64,000 nt of DNA. It comes from Marsupella aquatica (lineage: Eukaryota > Marchantiophyta). The notes under the pieces are model-generated. The model was not told where the DNA came from, made no database searches, and saw only the letters and a program-made list of their open reading frames with translations. The stretch's first letter is position 1. Every line of letters begins with the position of its first letter. The DNA lies in NCBI GenBank assembly GCA_973895155.1, contig OZ316892.1, positions 29,326,001 through 29,390,000 of the forward strand, written 5' to 3'. Positions 33,040-44,399 of this stretch are shown piece by piece. The position numbers and the translations under genes were made by a program.

Positions 33040-33430
33040 AACCGACACTTGTCCATTGCGGAAGTCGTGTACCGGATGACCGGACGTACCGGTGCCCTTG
33101 TCCACGGAGCGCAGCGGGGGAGCCTGGATTCCCGGCCACCCTGGTGACAAGGCCGATATCAATGTCGGGCCCAGCACTCATTCCGGGCAGTGCGTTTCTG
33201 GGACGTGCGGATCCCGGGCAGGCTCATTTCTACCCGCCATCCCGGGTCCACCCCAGTACGGCGCCGTCGCCCTGCCCAGAGGAGAACGGACGGTGGACGG
33301 ACGGAGACATGTGAATGATATCATTATGGGGGTGACGTTCGGTTTCAATATCCGGGCAACGGCACTGTACAGGGGCAGTAGTACAGTCGCGCGGGCAGAC
33401 AGAAATCGGAGATAACTAGCACGGGGGGAA
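33040..33430. other. GC- and CpG-rich island
   Basis: A sharp rise in GC with many CCGG, CCCGGG and CpG sites compared with AT-rich flanks. Frames are open on both strands, as GC-rich DNA often is, but none shows a known domain. It could be a promoter/leader exon of an unrecognised transcript or part of an old transposable element. Confidence 0.4.
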
Positions 33431-36400
33431 TGACCACCTCCCCTTGCCGTCAGATCTATTCGACGGATGATGTGGCTGTCTCTGACCCGTCGGATAGGCT
33501 GAAGGGTTGGTAATTGACTTCATTCACTCTCTGACGTTGGTTATGCGGTAGTGCATTACACGGGTCGCGCAAAAAGAAAGAGTTGTTTAATTTTGGACCT
33601 GTCTGGGTCCCTTGGACCCTTTGACTCCTTGTTTTTTTCCTCTTGGTTCGGTCTTTCGCATAGTGTGTAATGTTGTACTCTTCTTGTTGTTTGGCAGTTT
33701 AGAATACTTGAATGGTGAACTATCTGAGGAATATATTATGCCTGCGTCCTTCAAGATTTTTGGCTTTTTGGTTGCCTTCTCCCTGGTTGGCTGGTTGGGT
33801 CTTGGGCATGTGGGATCATGTGACCCAGATGCGTGTCTTTTATGTTTAACAGCTTGATATTAGAATATACTAAGTAAAGTTGCCAGTCAGTTTCTGGAGA
33901 AAATTATGACACCTTTTTTGGTTGCACATTTCATATTTGCTAAGAACACCTACAGTAGTTTCTCCAGACACTTTGACAGACTATAATTTAATTTTTATGT
34001 CCAGTTTATTATTTCCCAAAGTTTGAGATTTTTCTCAAATCATTATTCAATTTCCGATGGGAGAAAAATTTGTCAAATGTTATAAACTACATTAATCACC
34101 AATGGAAACCTCATTTTTGTGAAGGTCTCCAATTACCATTTTTATAACTAATCACTAGAAGCTAAACTTGGGGTGACTTAGAAGCTAACCTTTAGGGTCT
34201 AGGTTTTTAGAGTGAAGCTTCTTTACTCCTTAGTATTGATGTCTATGTAACTACAGTAATCACTTTTGTGAGAGACTCCCAAATAGTTTGGACATGAGCA
34301 GTGCCTTATCACCTGGTGAACTAAACAAAACCAAAATAAAACCAAATGCAAACAGTCAGGAGCCCATGGAGCCCAGTACAGGTTATCTACCTATCTATTT
34401 AGACGTTCTGAAATCCATCATGGCTTCCCAGCAAACCCCTAAGTTTATATGAGCGTTATTTTCAATATTTTAGAGTGCTTGTAATTAAAGTATTAAAATG
34501 CCCCTCACGAGTTACATGGAGTAAATCTTACAGTCTTACACATTCTCGCCCATTGGTCGGGGATCAAAAAGCGTGATTTTTCCATTGTATTTTTCTTCGC
34601 ATCGTTCTTTTCTGGTTTGCTTTTTAGTCCGAATGTTACGGAGATTCGAAAAAGCAATTCAGCCTCCCTCGGTCCCTCCCTACGAGAAATCTCGAGAAAG
34701 TGAGAAACGGTGTGATCGGGCTCAAGCTTTGATGAAGACCAACCCACGAAATCGATATAATTCTCCGGACACGAGGCCTGAATGACAGACACTCTCTCGC
34801 CTGGACAAGCTTTTTGAGCGATGGTTGGAAACAGTTTGCAGTACTGTCGAGAGACCTGGGAGCGGCGGCGTCGTGGGTCCCGTTCTGCATCATTCAGTGT
34901 GGGCCGTCTCATCAGTAAGTTCATCTAATTCGTCTCCCGTTCTGTTCTCATGACTTCATGCCATCTGCACTGCTTGTACAGTCAGGCAAATTTCATTCCA
35001 CCCACCTGTTGACAAAAAGAAATTGGAAGCTCAGGCACTCACACATCCATCTGCCTATCATCTCGCAAGCACTCAAATTCCCTAGGCTTGCATTATTAAT
35101 AGAGGAGCCTTCCGTAATGCGTGAGTCCACGGGCTGAATTTGATTCCTTGATGGTACTGGAGCTGGAGGACGAGCCAATTCTCTCACACCACCCTGGCCG
35201 TCTGGGAGTTTCTCCACCAAGGAACTCCAAGTCATCAGCTGTCGCCGAGCTGGGACTTTTGAAGTCAGGAGAGCTTGGGCCTCGGAGACTGTGAGAGTGG
35301 TAGAGGGTGTGGGGTCAGCAAAAAAGCTGCCGACTTGGCACAAACGTGTTGCTTCTTTAGTGGGTTTATGATGAGCTGCATAAAAGGTGGAGATTGCGTG
35401 TCCGTGAGATGTTCATGACAGCTTCATTTACTGGTGTCGGTAAACACTAACGAGGGAGAGCGAAGAGAGCGGGGAGGAAGGAAGGGAGGGACGAGCCCGC
35501 AAGAAAAGAGGAAACGAGGAAAGAAGCCAACAGAATCGGATCCTCTCCCCTCGCTCATGATGACGGTGAGTGGTGAATGTAACACCAGCAGCAGCAGCGT
35601 AACGAGCTACTGTAGAGGCTACAACCGCCATCACCACCACCACCAGCTTGAGGAATGAGGAAACTTCGGTTGTTGTAAGAGCGACTGAGATTGGGGATAT
35701 GTTTGGCAGGCCACGTTGTAGCCAGCCATCATCGAGTTGCGTTCCGTTCGGTTGCGTTATACTCCGTCCTTCCGGCTTGCTCGCTGGCTGGCTGGCTGTT
35801 GGGGTGTCTCTCCTCGCCTTTCTTCTTGTATTCGTCGTCCGTTGTGATGCGTTCACTACTGAACCGGATCGAGAAAGCAGGCTCGTGATTTGCATTGTGG
35901 TTCATTGGGTGGCGATAATGGGCTAGGAAAAACAATTATGTGCCGCTGGATTCCACGGAGCACCTGTGATGCGTGAGATTCGTGAACGGACGGCTGTGCT
36001 GTCTGGCTGGCTGGTAAGGGTAGGATGATTATTATTACCGTAGCCGAGCTGCCATGAACATGAAGGCGGGGAAGGAATGAGAAGGCGCACGAGGAGGAAG
36101 GGCTTTTAAGCAGGTGTGCATAAGGGGTAATTGTTTGCAGCGAGGGTGCTCACGTAGGGAGCAGGAGGAGCGAAGACCAGCGGTGGCGGCGGGTTGGAAG
36201 GAGGGAAAGGAGGCGCAGGATTACTGAGATTCTGTTCTCTGCTTCCGCAACACCTTTCATGATTCTTCGGCGTGTTTGTGGCTGGATTCGAGGTGTCTAG
36301 CAGGACCCAACACAGCAGCTGAAGAGGACTTTACCTGTAAGTTAGCTGAAATCTGGATAGTCAATCCTCCTGACATTTTGTTTTTTCCCACCTCCTTTTG

Positions 36401-36956
36401 GACCTGAGACGGTCATTGAACTTCTTACATGAATTTCGAATGTGTTGAGTCTAATTTCGAGTACGGTCTCGCTTCGTTGAATGAAATCTGCGGAGCAAGA
36501 TTTTCCTTGTCCTCCCCCTTTTTCCTTGGTTATGGCCCTCGGTCATCACGTATGCTGAGGTTGTGTTCTAACACCAGTTGGCTGACTCCATGTCACAGAT
36601 ATCACACATTTTACCGGGTTTGTCCACTCATACTCACAAGAGCTTCATCCACACAGCCTACGGAATTTCTGAAATCTGGACCAGGAAAGATGCATCATTT
36701 GGTTACATTTACTCTCACATCTTCAAAGCAGAGATTGCTAATTCTGTTTTTTCGAAAATCGGAACTGGCGAACATTGGTTTCTTATCTGGGTCACTCTTA
36801 CTTGGACACCATGGAAGGTCAATTTGGAAATCTGGGACCCGAAAGCTCTGTTCTTGTACGGAGTAGGCTTCTGAAATTTTGGTGGACCAGAGAAGGGCAA
36901 ATTTCTTGAAGAAGGTGGACCAAAGTTCAAAGAAGAGTGTGACTATCCGAGGAAAC
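33431..36956. other. Upstream region and probable leader of the GT47 gene
   Basis: No coding exon is recognised. The last ~1 kb is rich in purine and GCT/GGC repeats (for example GCTGGCTGGCTGGCTG near 35781). It contains plausible donor sites, such as CCTGTAAGTTAG at about 36329, compatible with a spliced 5' untranslated region. Two CTACTGTAG-type nonamers occur at 33950 and 35607. Confidence 0.4.
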
Positions 36957-39900
36957 ATGAAAGGAGGTGGTGGTGGGAGCGAGAACAGTACGAAGACCAA
37001 CTCTTGGTGTAACAACTGTCGGAGAATTTCGGCAATTATGATGTCGACAATTCCTTTACACTCATCATCTTCTGCGTCTTCTGGTTTTTCTTGGAAAGGA
37101 CAGGGTTTTTCTTGGAAAGGACAGAACTCGTTGCTGAAGGTTGCCATGATCCTTGCCATGGTGGTGCTCGTATTCTCAATCTACCAGAGCTGTATTCCAC
37201 ATGAGTCCTCGCTTCCCGTATGGCTCTCTCTCTCCTTCGTTTCCCGCCCGTCCTTCCTCCTCTCCTCCCACGAATTATCTCAGCAACCCCAAGAACGCCC
37301 CGCTTCCCGCCTCGTCGAAACCTTGGCCCCCATGCCCCTCGACCACCCGGACTTTTCCACCTTGCCTCCAGGAGACGTCGCTCCGTTCTCTTCAGGAGAA
37401 AAATATGAACCTTCTCAAGGTCAAACTGGTGACGAGGAAACTGAGAAAAGCGCCAATTTCGTGGCCTACAATGGCAGCGTGAGCAGCTTCGAGCGAGCCT
37501 CAGGTTCAACCAATCCTAGTTCTTCCGCTGCTGAGAAAGATTTGCTGGTGGATCCCCAGGACGATGGTCTGCCAGGTTCGAATTTAAGTGACTTGGCTAC
37601 TTCCTCTTCTGGCGAGAAAGATAAATTCCAAGACAGCGAGAACATGGTGCATGCTGAAATCACCTCGTTGGAAGTCAATGCGAATTCGAGTTACTCTTCG
37701 TCTTCTTCTGTGGAGAAAGATCAAAGTAGTACCTTGCCAGCTGATGAGAAAACCTCCATGGAAAGTGCCAAGAATGATCAAGCGAACGAGGGTAAGATGT
37801 CAGAGGAGGGTGGTAAAGAAAACCAACAAACTGAGGTGCTTGTGTCGAGCAATTCGACTCGAGAGCCGAAACCTGAAGCAGATGGAGTGACCTCAAGTGA
37901 GGAGGTTCTTCTTCAACGTCCTGCTAGCGATAATGTCCCTGAAGTTGTTCCAGTTGTACCTGTTGTAGAGCTGGGGCTTCCTCAGGCGGCCAACACAGAG
38001 TCTTCTGTGGACACCCAAATGGCGATTGCATCAGAGATCACGGAGGTTAATTTTCTTTCCCTTCGGCAGTGTATGGATTACGGTTGTATAATATTGGTCC
38101 AATCACAGCAAAGTTCTACCCCACCTAGCGAATTTGACTTATGTACAATTAAGGATCTTTGGTTTCCTTCCCACTCCAAATTGGCCGTTTTTGCCCATGT
38201 ATACCTTCCTTCGGTCGCTACCAGTAGACACTTGTGCAGCCACTTTAGGTGGTGCAAATGTGAACATAACTATAAAGCTAAATTACGCAGGTCAACCATC
38301 TTCTAGCTTTACATCTCGTGCAGTAAGTTTGGCTCATGTTTTGCTTTGCATACTTGATCCCTTCGTCCAATTAGTGAAGTGTAAAACTTATCCTGTAGCT
38401 TGTAGACGTTCTGCTTGTTCTGGATCAGACGTTTGTTGGATCTTTCCTAGTTGAATAGTAGCTCTTTTGCATTCTCCTTCCCTTGCAAAAGTCGGTAGTG
38501 GTACCTTTTCACTTGTGTTGGTGCTGGAGGGTATGATAAGAAGAAGAAGGGTACTTCAAGAAGCTAACGCCACGCAGGTTGTTTGCAGAAGCCGATGGAC
38601 AACCGTCGTGTAAGGCTTGAGCAGCAGCTATATGCCGCAAAGCAAGCTATCGAAGGAGCCACACTTGCGGATTCCGACCCCAGCCTTTATCACGTCATCT
38701 ACCACAACGTTTCTGCTTTTTCGAAGTGAGTTTACGAGTCCCTCTTGACATCCAGCAGCGTACAAGATTGTGCTTAAATTTCTAATTGGATGCATGCATT
38801 CCATCTTGATAGTGCTACGAGTCATTCCAGTAGTGTTTAGAGGCCTGACTTTCATTGCGGCTTTCTGGTGCAGGAGCTATAAGCTCATGGAGGAGATGTT
38901 CAAAATCTACGTTTACAAGGACGGAAAGCCACCACTGGTCCATGTTGGGCCATTGCTGGGCATTTATGCCTCTGAGGGGAGATTCCTCGACCAGATCAGC
39001 CGGGGATCGGCATTCATAGTAGAGGATCCTGAGCTAGCGCACATGTTCTATTTGCCATACAGCGTCACGCAAATGACCCTCACTATATATGTTGAGGGTT
39101 CACATTCCATGCAGCCACTTAACATGTTCATAAAGGATTATGTCGACCAGGTGGCTGCAAATTATCCCTATTGGAATCGCACTCTCGGAGCTGATCACTT
39201 CTTTGTGTCATGTCACGACTGGGTGAGCCGATCTTTAACCATCTTCCCGTTTTCTTCCAGGAGGTTGTCTAACTAATTGTAGCATTCGATGGAGAATTCG
39301 AGTGTACCCTGAAATTCTTCGCCGTGTGTTGAATCTTTGGTTCTTGTCTCGGTTTTCCGAAGGAAATACCTGTTCGAAGCTTGTGAATCCTCACTTGCTT
39401 ATATTGTATGGTTGAATCCCGAAGAAGTTTATTTCTTCTCTGATAATTTCTTGACACCAACGATAGGCAAATTCTTATCATCATTCTTGTCGGAATGTGC
39501 AGGGACCAGCTACAGCACGAGATCATAAGGAACTAAGGAGGAACGCCATGAAAGTCGTGTGTAATGCTGATGTCAATGAAGACTATGTCCTGGGGAAAGA
39601 CGCGTCTTTGCCTGAGATATACTTGCACGAGTTCAAGCCCGTGAAGGTGGGAGGTCCGGGGGCTGTGAGGAGAACAATTCTTGCCTTCTTTGCAGGCCAA
39701 ATGCATGGGCATGTGAGACCTGTGTTACTTGAGCACTGGAAGGATAAGGATCCAGATATGAAGATCTACGAGGTGTTGCCGAAGACCGTAGAAAGGAAAA
39801 TGAATTACGTGGAGCACATGAAGAACAGCAAGTATTGCATTTGTGCGGCAGGGTTCGAGGTCAACAGCCCCCGAATCGTGGAGTCTATATATTATGACTG

Positions 39901-40171
39901 TGTACCAGTCATCATAGCTGACAACTTTGTGCTTCCCTTCAGCGACATTCTAAATTGGAGTACATTCTCTGTCTTCATTCCTGAGAGTGACATTCCCAAC
40001 TTGAAATCTATACTGTTGAGCATTTCTGACAGGCAATACAGGGCTATGCAGAAGAGGCTCTCCAAGGTCAGGCAGCACTTCATCTGGAACAATGAACCAG
40101 TGAAGTATGATGTTTTCCACATGATTATGTATTCTGTGTGGATGAGCCGCCTCAACCGTTTAAATGAGTAG
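36957..40171 (+). CDS. GT47 exostosin-family glycosyltransferase, four exons
   Basis: Type II Golgi glycosyltransferase of family GT47, which builds cell-wall polysaccharides. Exons: 36957-38045, 38589-38725, 38874-39222, 39503-40171; joined length 747 residues. The ATG at 36957 gives MKGGGGGSEN. The frame opens earlier, but without an ATG. A membrane anchor (SLLKVAMILAMVVLVFSIYQ) lies about residues 55-80. A long stem of about 280 residues, rich in Ser, Glu and Lys with recurring SS-x-EKD motifs, precedes the catalytic domain. The exostosin domain shows DPSLYHVIYHNVSAFSKSYK, MEEMFKIYVYKDGKPP, GIYASEGRFLDQI, AHMFYLPYSV, YPYWNRTLGADHFFVSCHDW, RRTILAFFAGQMHGHVRPVL, SKYCICAAGFEVNSPRIVES and YYDCVPVIIADNFVLPFSDI. 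These are the diagnostic blocks of plant exostosin-like enzymes of the At5g03795 type. Sugar specificity cannot be assigned. The gene looks intact, with GT/AG borders throughout. Confidence 0.92.
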
Positions 40172-41592
40172 AAAAGAAAGTAGGGATAGGTTATTATTTC
40201 CATCCTTGATTCCCATTTCCCAAAGCTGACCTCTGAGAAGCCACTACTGTGCGACTTCTGCACAAGTGAACCTTAGGTAGACCCCATCCTAGGTCTTCCG
40301 CAATAGACAAGTATACTTCTTGACCTCATGTGAGGCTCCTTGGTACTTGAAGCATGTTGTAAACTGCCCTTCATAGAACTGAGCAGACTTAGTAACTGAG
40401 ACTTAATAACTTATGTACATCCCGGAATCCCAATGATCTGCCAGCGGTTAAGCTGAAAACTAGAGGAATCGGCAAGACTCGAGCACGCATCAGGATACCT
40501 TGGGACGTCAATTCAATTCTGGGTTAAGGTTCTTAGAAAGTGAATGTTCGAACCCAAATGCCGATGCTGTCATGCCTACCCTGTAGATTGAGTCTCTTGA
40601 GACTATCACAGACTATCAGACTCTCACAGGCAATAGATTATTAGAAGCTGGAGTATCTCAAATTTCAACTTCATTTGTAATTTAACATAGAGTGCTCCAT
40701 TCAGTGAGTACTCTAACAACCTTCCCTTGATTATGGGATGAGGTAGGGAAATTCATAATTTATAAACTTTAATATAGTCCCAATAGTTTGGAGACAGGAT
40801 CTTTGTGTCACACTGCTCTTTTCATTTCTTCTGTTTGCAGAGTTGTTCCTACAAAGTTGATAACATAGACAGACAGGTTGAAATTAACAACAGTTCTGGA
40901 CATCTCTGAAGAGAGGTAACAGAGACGCATCAAGCCTTGACCGTTGTATGGTGCTTTGAGTGGTCCTCTCATACTCTCGGATAATGTTTTGTGCTTGTGA
41001 GTTTCGATCAAACTCGAGCAAATTCACTGCGATTTGCTCAACGAATCTCCGATTGTCAATTTTTATCTGCGTCTTTCGCAATTGTAATCTTCCATCGTGC
41101 GTGAGGTCCGGAAAGAAGCTCTCCATGATCGAATTCTTAGGTTAGCCCATGGGAAACTCTCCAATTTGTTAGTCCTTGGGAGCTTTACAGGTAGGATAGC
41201 TGACAGTATAAGAGCAATTGGTGGTCTCCAGTTTCGGGTTACGAGGCCATTGGAGCTGCAGGTCGGATTACATTGAACGCATCATTAGAAATTTCAAATT
41301 CAGGGTTCAGTAGACAGGTGAACAGGATCTTCGTACCAAACTGACGTACTGCGAATGGACTTGGGTCAAAAAATTGGCTTCGGAACTAGAGCTCACGAAT
41401 CTGAACTTAGGAAGAGTGGTGAGTGACAGAAATTTAGATGTCGTCCTCTGAAAACGGAAATTAATTTGAAAAATTGACATAATCACACTGTTTTTTCTCC
41501 TGAAGTACTCCCAGAATCTCTTCGCTGCTGGTGAAAAACCACGTAGCATCTAACTAAAATTGGTCTCTCCAGTTACCGTGCCGAAAATACTT
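40172..41592. other. Region downstream of GT47, no gene seen
   Basis: The proximal part should be the GT47 3' untranslated region. Frames are short and show no domains; no clear repeats. Confidence 0.5.
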
Positions 41593-41752
41593 CGTCAATC
41601 TAAAAACACAATGCTCTCAGCGTCGACCCAGAGTGCAACAAGCGATCTGGTGGTGACAAATACCACAAGCGATGTCAATCTAAAATCATAATGACCTCAG
41701 TCCTCAACCCAGAGTGCAAAAAGCGATCTGGTCGTGACAAACACCACAAGCG
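41593..41752. repeat. ~80-bp tandem duplication
   Basis: Two copies share GTCAATCTAAAA, CCCAGAGTGCAA, AAGCGATCTGGT, GTGACAAA and ACCACAAGCGATG, starting near 41593 and 41673. Confidence 0.88.
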
Positions 41753-41937
41753 ATGTTGGAGACATTGAATCTCTTTTTCTGGAAGAGGAGAGACTACTGA
41801 AGCGTATTTGTGATGCTTGAATACTGACTGCTGTTGTACATTCGGAATTCTCTCATTGCATCTCCCCAAAGTTCGCATGGAATGTTAATTGCCCACGAGT
41901 GTACATTTCTTCAATTGCATAGGATTTCTCGAGAGAA

Positions 41938-42136
41938 CTCACTATTGTAGTTGTATCTCCCATAAGTGCTTCTTCATATAATCCCAAAGGATTTCTTAAG
42001 GAAATTAAGTAATATGGATAGATCCACATGTCATGACTCACTACTGTAATTGTATCTCCCGTCAGTGCTTCTTCATTTAATCGCAAAGGATTTCTTAAGG
42101 AAATTAAGTAATATGGATAGATCCACATGTCATGAC
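41938..42136. repeat. 99-bp tandem duplication
   Basis: Copies start at 41938 and 42037 and are almost identical over AGGATTTCTTAAGGAAATTA and GTAATATGGATAGATCCACA, ending TGTCATGA. Few substitutions imply a recent event. Confidence 0.93.
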
Positions 42137-42243
42137 GATATTAAATTATTTAGGAAGGCGAGGTTCGCAAGCCGGCCGAACTCCAAGAGATACACACGTC
42201 AGGCCTTTGAAGGACTTTCGATGTTGCTTTGTGTTACCATTGT

Positions 42244-42470
42244 AATCCACCTTTGTGGGGCGAACATTCAGGGTTTAGGGTTTAGAAAGGGCTGAGTCAT
42301 ACTTCACCTCAGGGTCTTCACAGCTGTGCTCGATTTTTGAGGGCTGCAATCGTAATATTGGAATCCACCTTTGTGGGGCTAATGTTCAGGGTTTAGGGTT
42401 TCGAAAGGGCCGAGTCATACTACACCTCAGGGTCTTCACAGTTGTTCTCGATTCGGACGGCTGCAATCGA
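42244..42470. repeat. 118-bp tandem duplication carrying telo-box-like motifs
   Basis: Two units (42244 and 42362) share AATCCACCTTTGTGGGG, CAGGGTTTAGGGTTT and CACCTCAGGGTCTTCACAG. Each unit holds a two-repeat TTTAGGG motif. No gene lies downstream within 3 kb that I can support. Confidence 0.9.
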
Positions 42471-42532
42471 AGGTTGCCAAGAGCAACGAAGCTGATATCT
42501 CGAAGGTTGCCAAGAGCAACGAAGATGATATC
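42467..42532. repeat. 33-bp tandem duplication
   Basis: TCGAAGGTTGCCAAGAGCAA then CGAAG(C/A)TGATATC occurs twice in tandem, starting at 42467 and 42500, directly after the 118-bp duplication. Confidence 0.92.
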
Positions 42533-43379
42533 TCGAAATTCCGGATAAATGGGCATTGCGCCAATTTCTGTAGACCCCACAAACATTCAGCATTCAAGCA
42601 AGAAACAGGCAATTCAGGCGAGGTGTCAAGGTGTACTAGCTGGACTGGAGGACTTCGAAAGATGTCAAAATGGTGAACATGCACAAGCTGCCCGCCTGCA
42701 TCGTAACATAACCATTCCGTTGCTTATTCTTCTATAGCTTTTGGTTTCTGCTTTTCATCAGGGCATCCATGTCCGTTTGTAAGTTTCTCAAAATTCTAAA
42801 GACACAGGAGAACTAGTGAAGGACAGTCAACAGCCAAATTGCGGCTTCGAGGAAGGCCAAGGGAATCGAAGTTGCCAGAAATTCCTCTCCAAGAGTGGAT
42901 CCAATGGTAAAGAGATATCGGTACCTCTGAAATATAAATCGATCACAGCAGGGACCACCAGTTATCGTAAAACCTCAAACCCTTACAAAAGTAGATTGGA
43001 AGAGAAGATATATCCCTACTTCTCACACCAAAATCCATCGCAACAGGGAAGACTAGAAGTTGAAGTTTAGAATAAGCCGAACCTAAACCTGAACAGTGGC
43101 CTGACAAGAGATTTCAATTCTTCGCAAATAAAAATTAGACGGAGACATTTGTCACTAAGGGTTTGAACGGCTTACAAATTCAACCTCGCAGTCGGGATGA
43201 TCCACGAGTTATGAGTCGGCCGAACGCACAGGCTACATGGACTGTAAACCCTAAAATGACTGAGACACCGTTTCCAATGAGCTCCAAACACATCTACAGA
43301 AGTGAAGGACTGTTACCGATCAATTGAGGCTCCCAGGTACCTAGATCCGAGGGATCCAAGAATTGATTAAGATTCCGAT

Positions 43380-44200
43380 GTGAAATGTATCACGGCCAAT
43401 TCTAACGAACAGCTAAACAGCAGTCAAGGGCTGTTCCCATTCAATTGCGGCTCCAAGCTACTGTAGGCAGAGAGATCGAAGAATTGTTATAACTTTGATG
43501 TGAAAAGTTCAAAAGTATTATGGCCAGTTCGAAACAACCAAGCAAACACCTACAGGGAAGGGCTGTCACCATTCAATAGCAGCGGCCAAATCTAGACAGC
43601 CAAGCAAAAACAGGCTCCAAGGTGCCGGAAGGCCGAAAAATCGAATAATCGATAGAGTTTTTGACGTGAACGGTTCAGAAGTATCATGGCCAGTTCGAAA
43701 CAACCAAGCAAACACCTACAGGAAGGGCTGTCACTATTCAATAGCAGCGGCCAAACCTAGACAACCAAGCAAATACAGGCAACAAGGTACTGCAGGCCAA
43801 GGCTTCGAAGAATTGATCGAGCTTTCGCTGTGAATGGTTCAAAAGTATCATGGCCAGTTCCAAACAACGAAGCAAGCACCTACAGGGAAGGGCTGTCAGC
43901 ATTCAATAGCAGCGGCCAAATCACAAGAAGGCAAATACAAGCTACAAGTTACTGTAGAACGAGGAATCGAAAATTCGACAGAGCTTTTTGATGTGAAATG
44001 TTCACAGCGGCCAAATCTAGACAAGCAAGCAAATACAGGCTACAAGTTACTGCAGACAGAGGAACAAAAAATTCGACAGAGCTTTCGTTGTAAAATGTTC
44101 AAAAAAGCATCATGGCCAATTCGAAACAACCAAGCAAACACGTACAGGGAAAGGCTGTCCCCATTCAATGGCAACAACCAAGCAAACACCCACAATTAAG
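43380..44200. repeat. Degenerate ~165-bp tandem array
   Basis: Units contain GTATCATGGCCAGTTCGAAA, CAACCAAGCAAACACCTACA, GGGAAGGGCTGTCACCATTC and AATAGCAGCGGCCAAA, with starts near 43510, 43677, 43841 and 44103 and partial copies between. The sequence is unrelated to the ~165-bp array near 16 kb despite the similar period. Confidence 0.85.
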
Positions 44201-44264
44201 GGCTGTCACCATTCAATTGCAACGGCAAAAGCTGCACAACAACTTAGCAAACACAGCAGTTGAA

Positions 44265-44399
44265 GGGCTGTTTCCTATCAATGGCGGCTTCAAGCTACCA
44301 TAGATCGAAGGACTGTTGCCTATCAATGGCGGCTTCAAGCTACCATAGATCGAAGGGCTGTTTCCTATCAATGGCGGCTTCATGGTACCATAGATCGAC
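44265..44399. repeat. 45-bp tandem repeat, three units
   Basis: GGGCTGTTTCCTATCAATGG then CGGCTTCAAGCTACCATAGA occurs at 44265, 44310 and 44355. The period is exactly 15 codons, so frames stay open through it on both strands. A 92-residue minus-strand frame (44213-44491) repeats PSIYGSLKPPLIGNS, but nothing else supports it as a gene. Confidence 0.92.

Noticed and set aside
34505-34924. Minus-strand 139-residue frame upstream of GT47
   Set aside because: No recognisable motif and charge-rich random composition; lies in the probable promoter or leader region.
36879-36956. N-terminal extension of the GT47 protein
   Set aside because: The first codon of the longer frame is TTG; the first ATG is at 36957 and sits before the membrane anchor as expected.
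40530-40570. Possible tRNA B-box (GTTCGAACCC)
   Set aside because: No matching A-box or cloverleaf could be formed in the flanking sequence.
41593-44399. Series of tandem repeats considered as a CRISPR-like array
   Set aside because: Units are contiguous with no unique spacers, in a plant nuclear context; ordinary tandem duplications.
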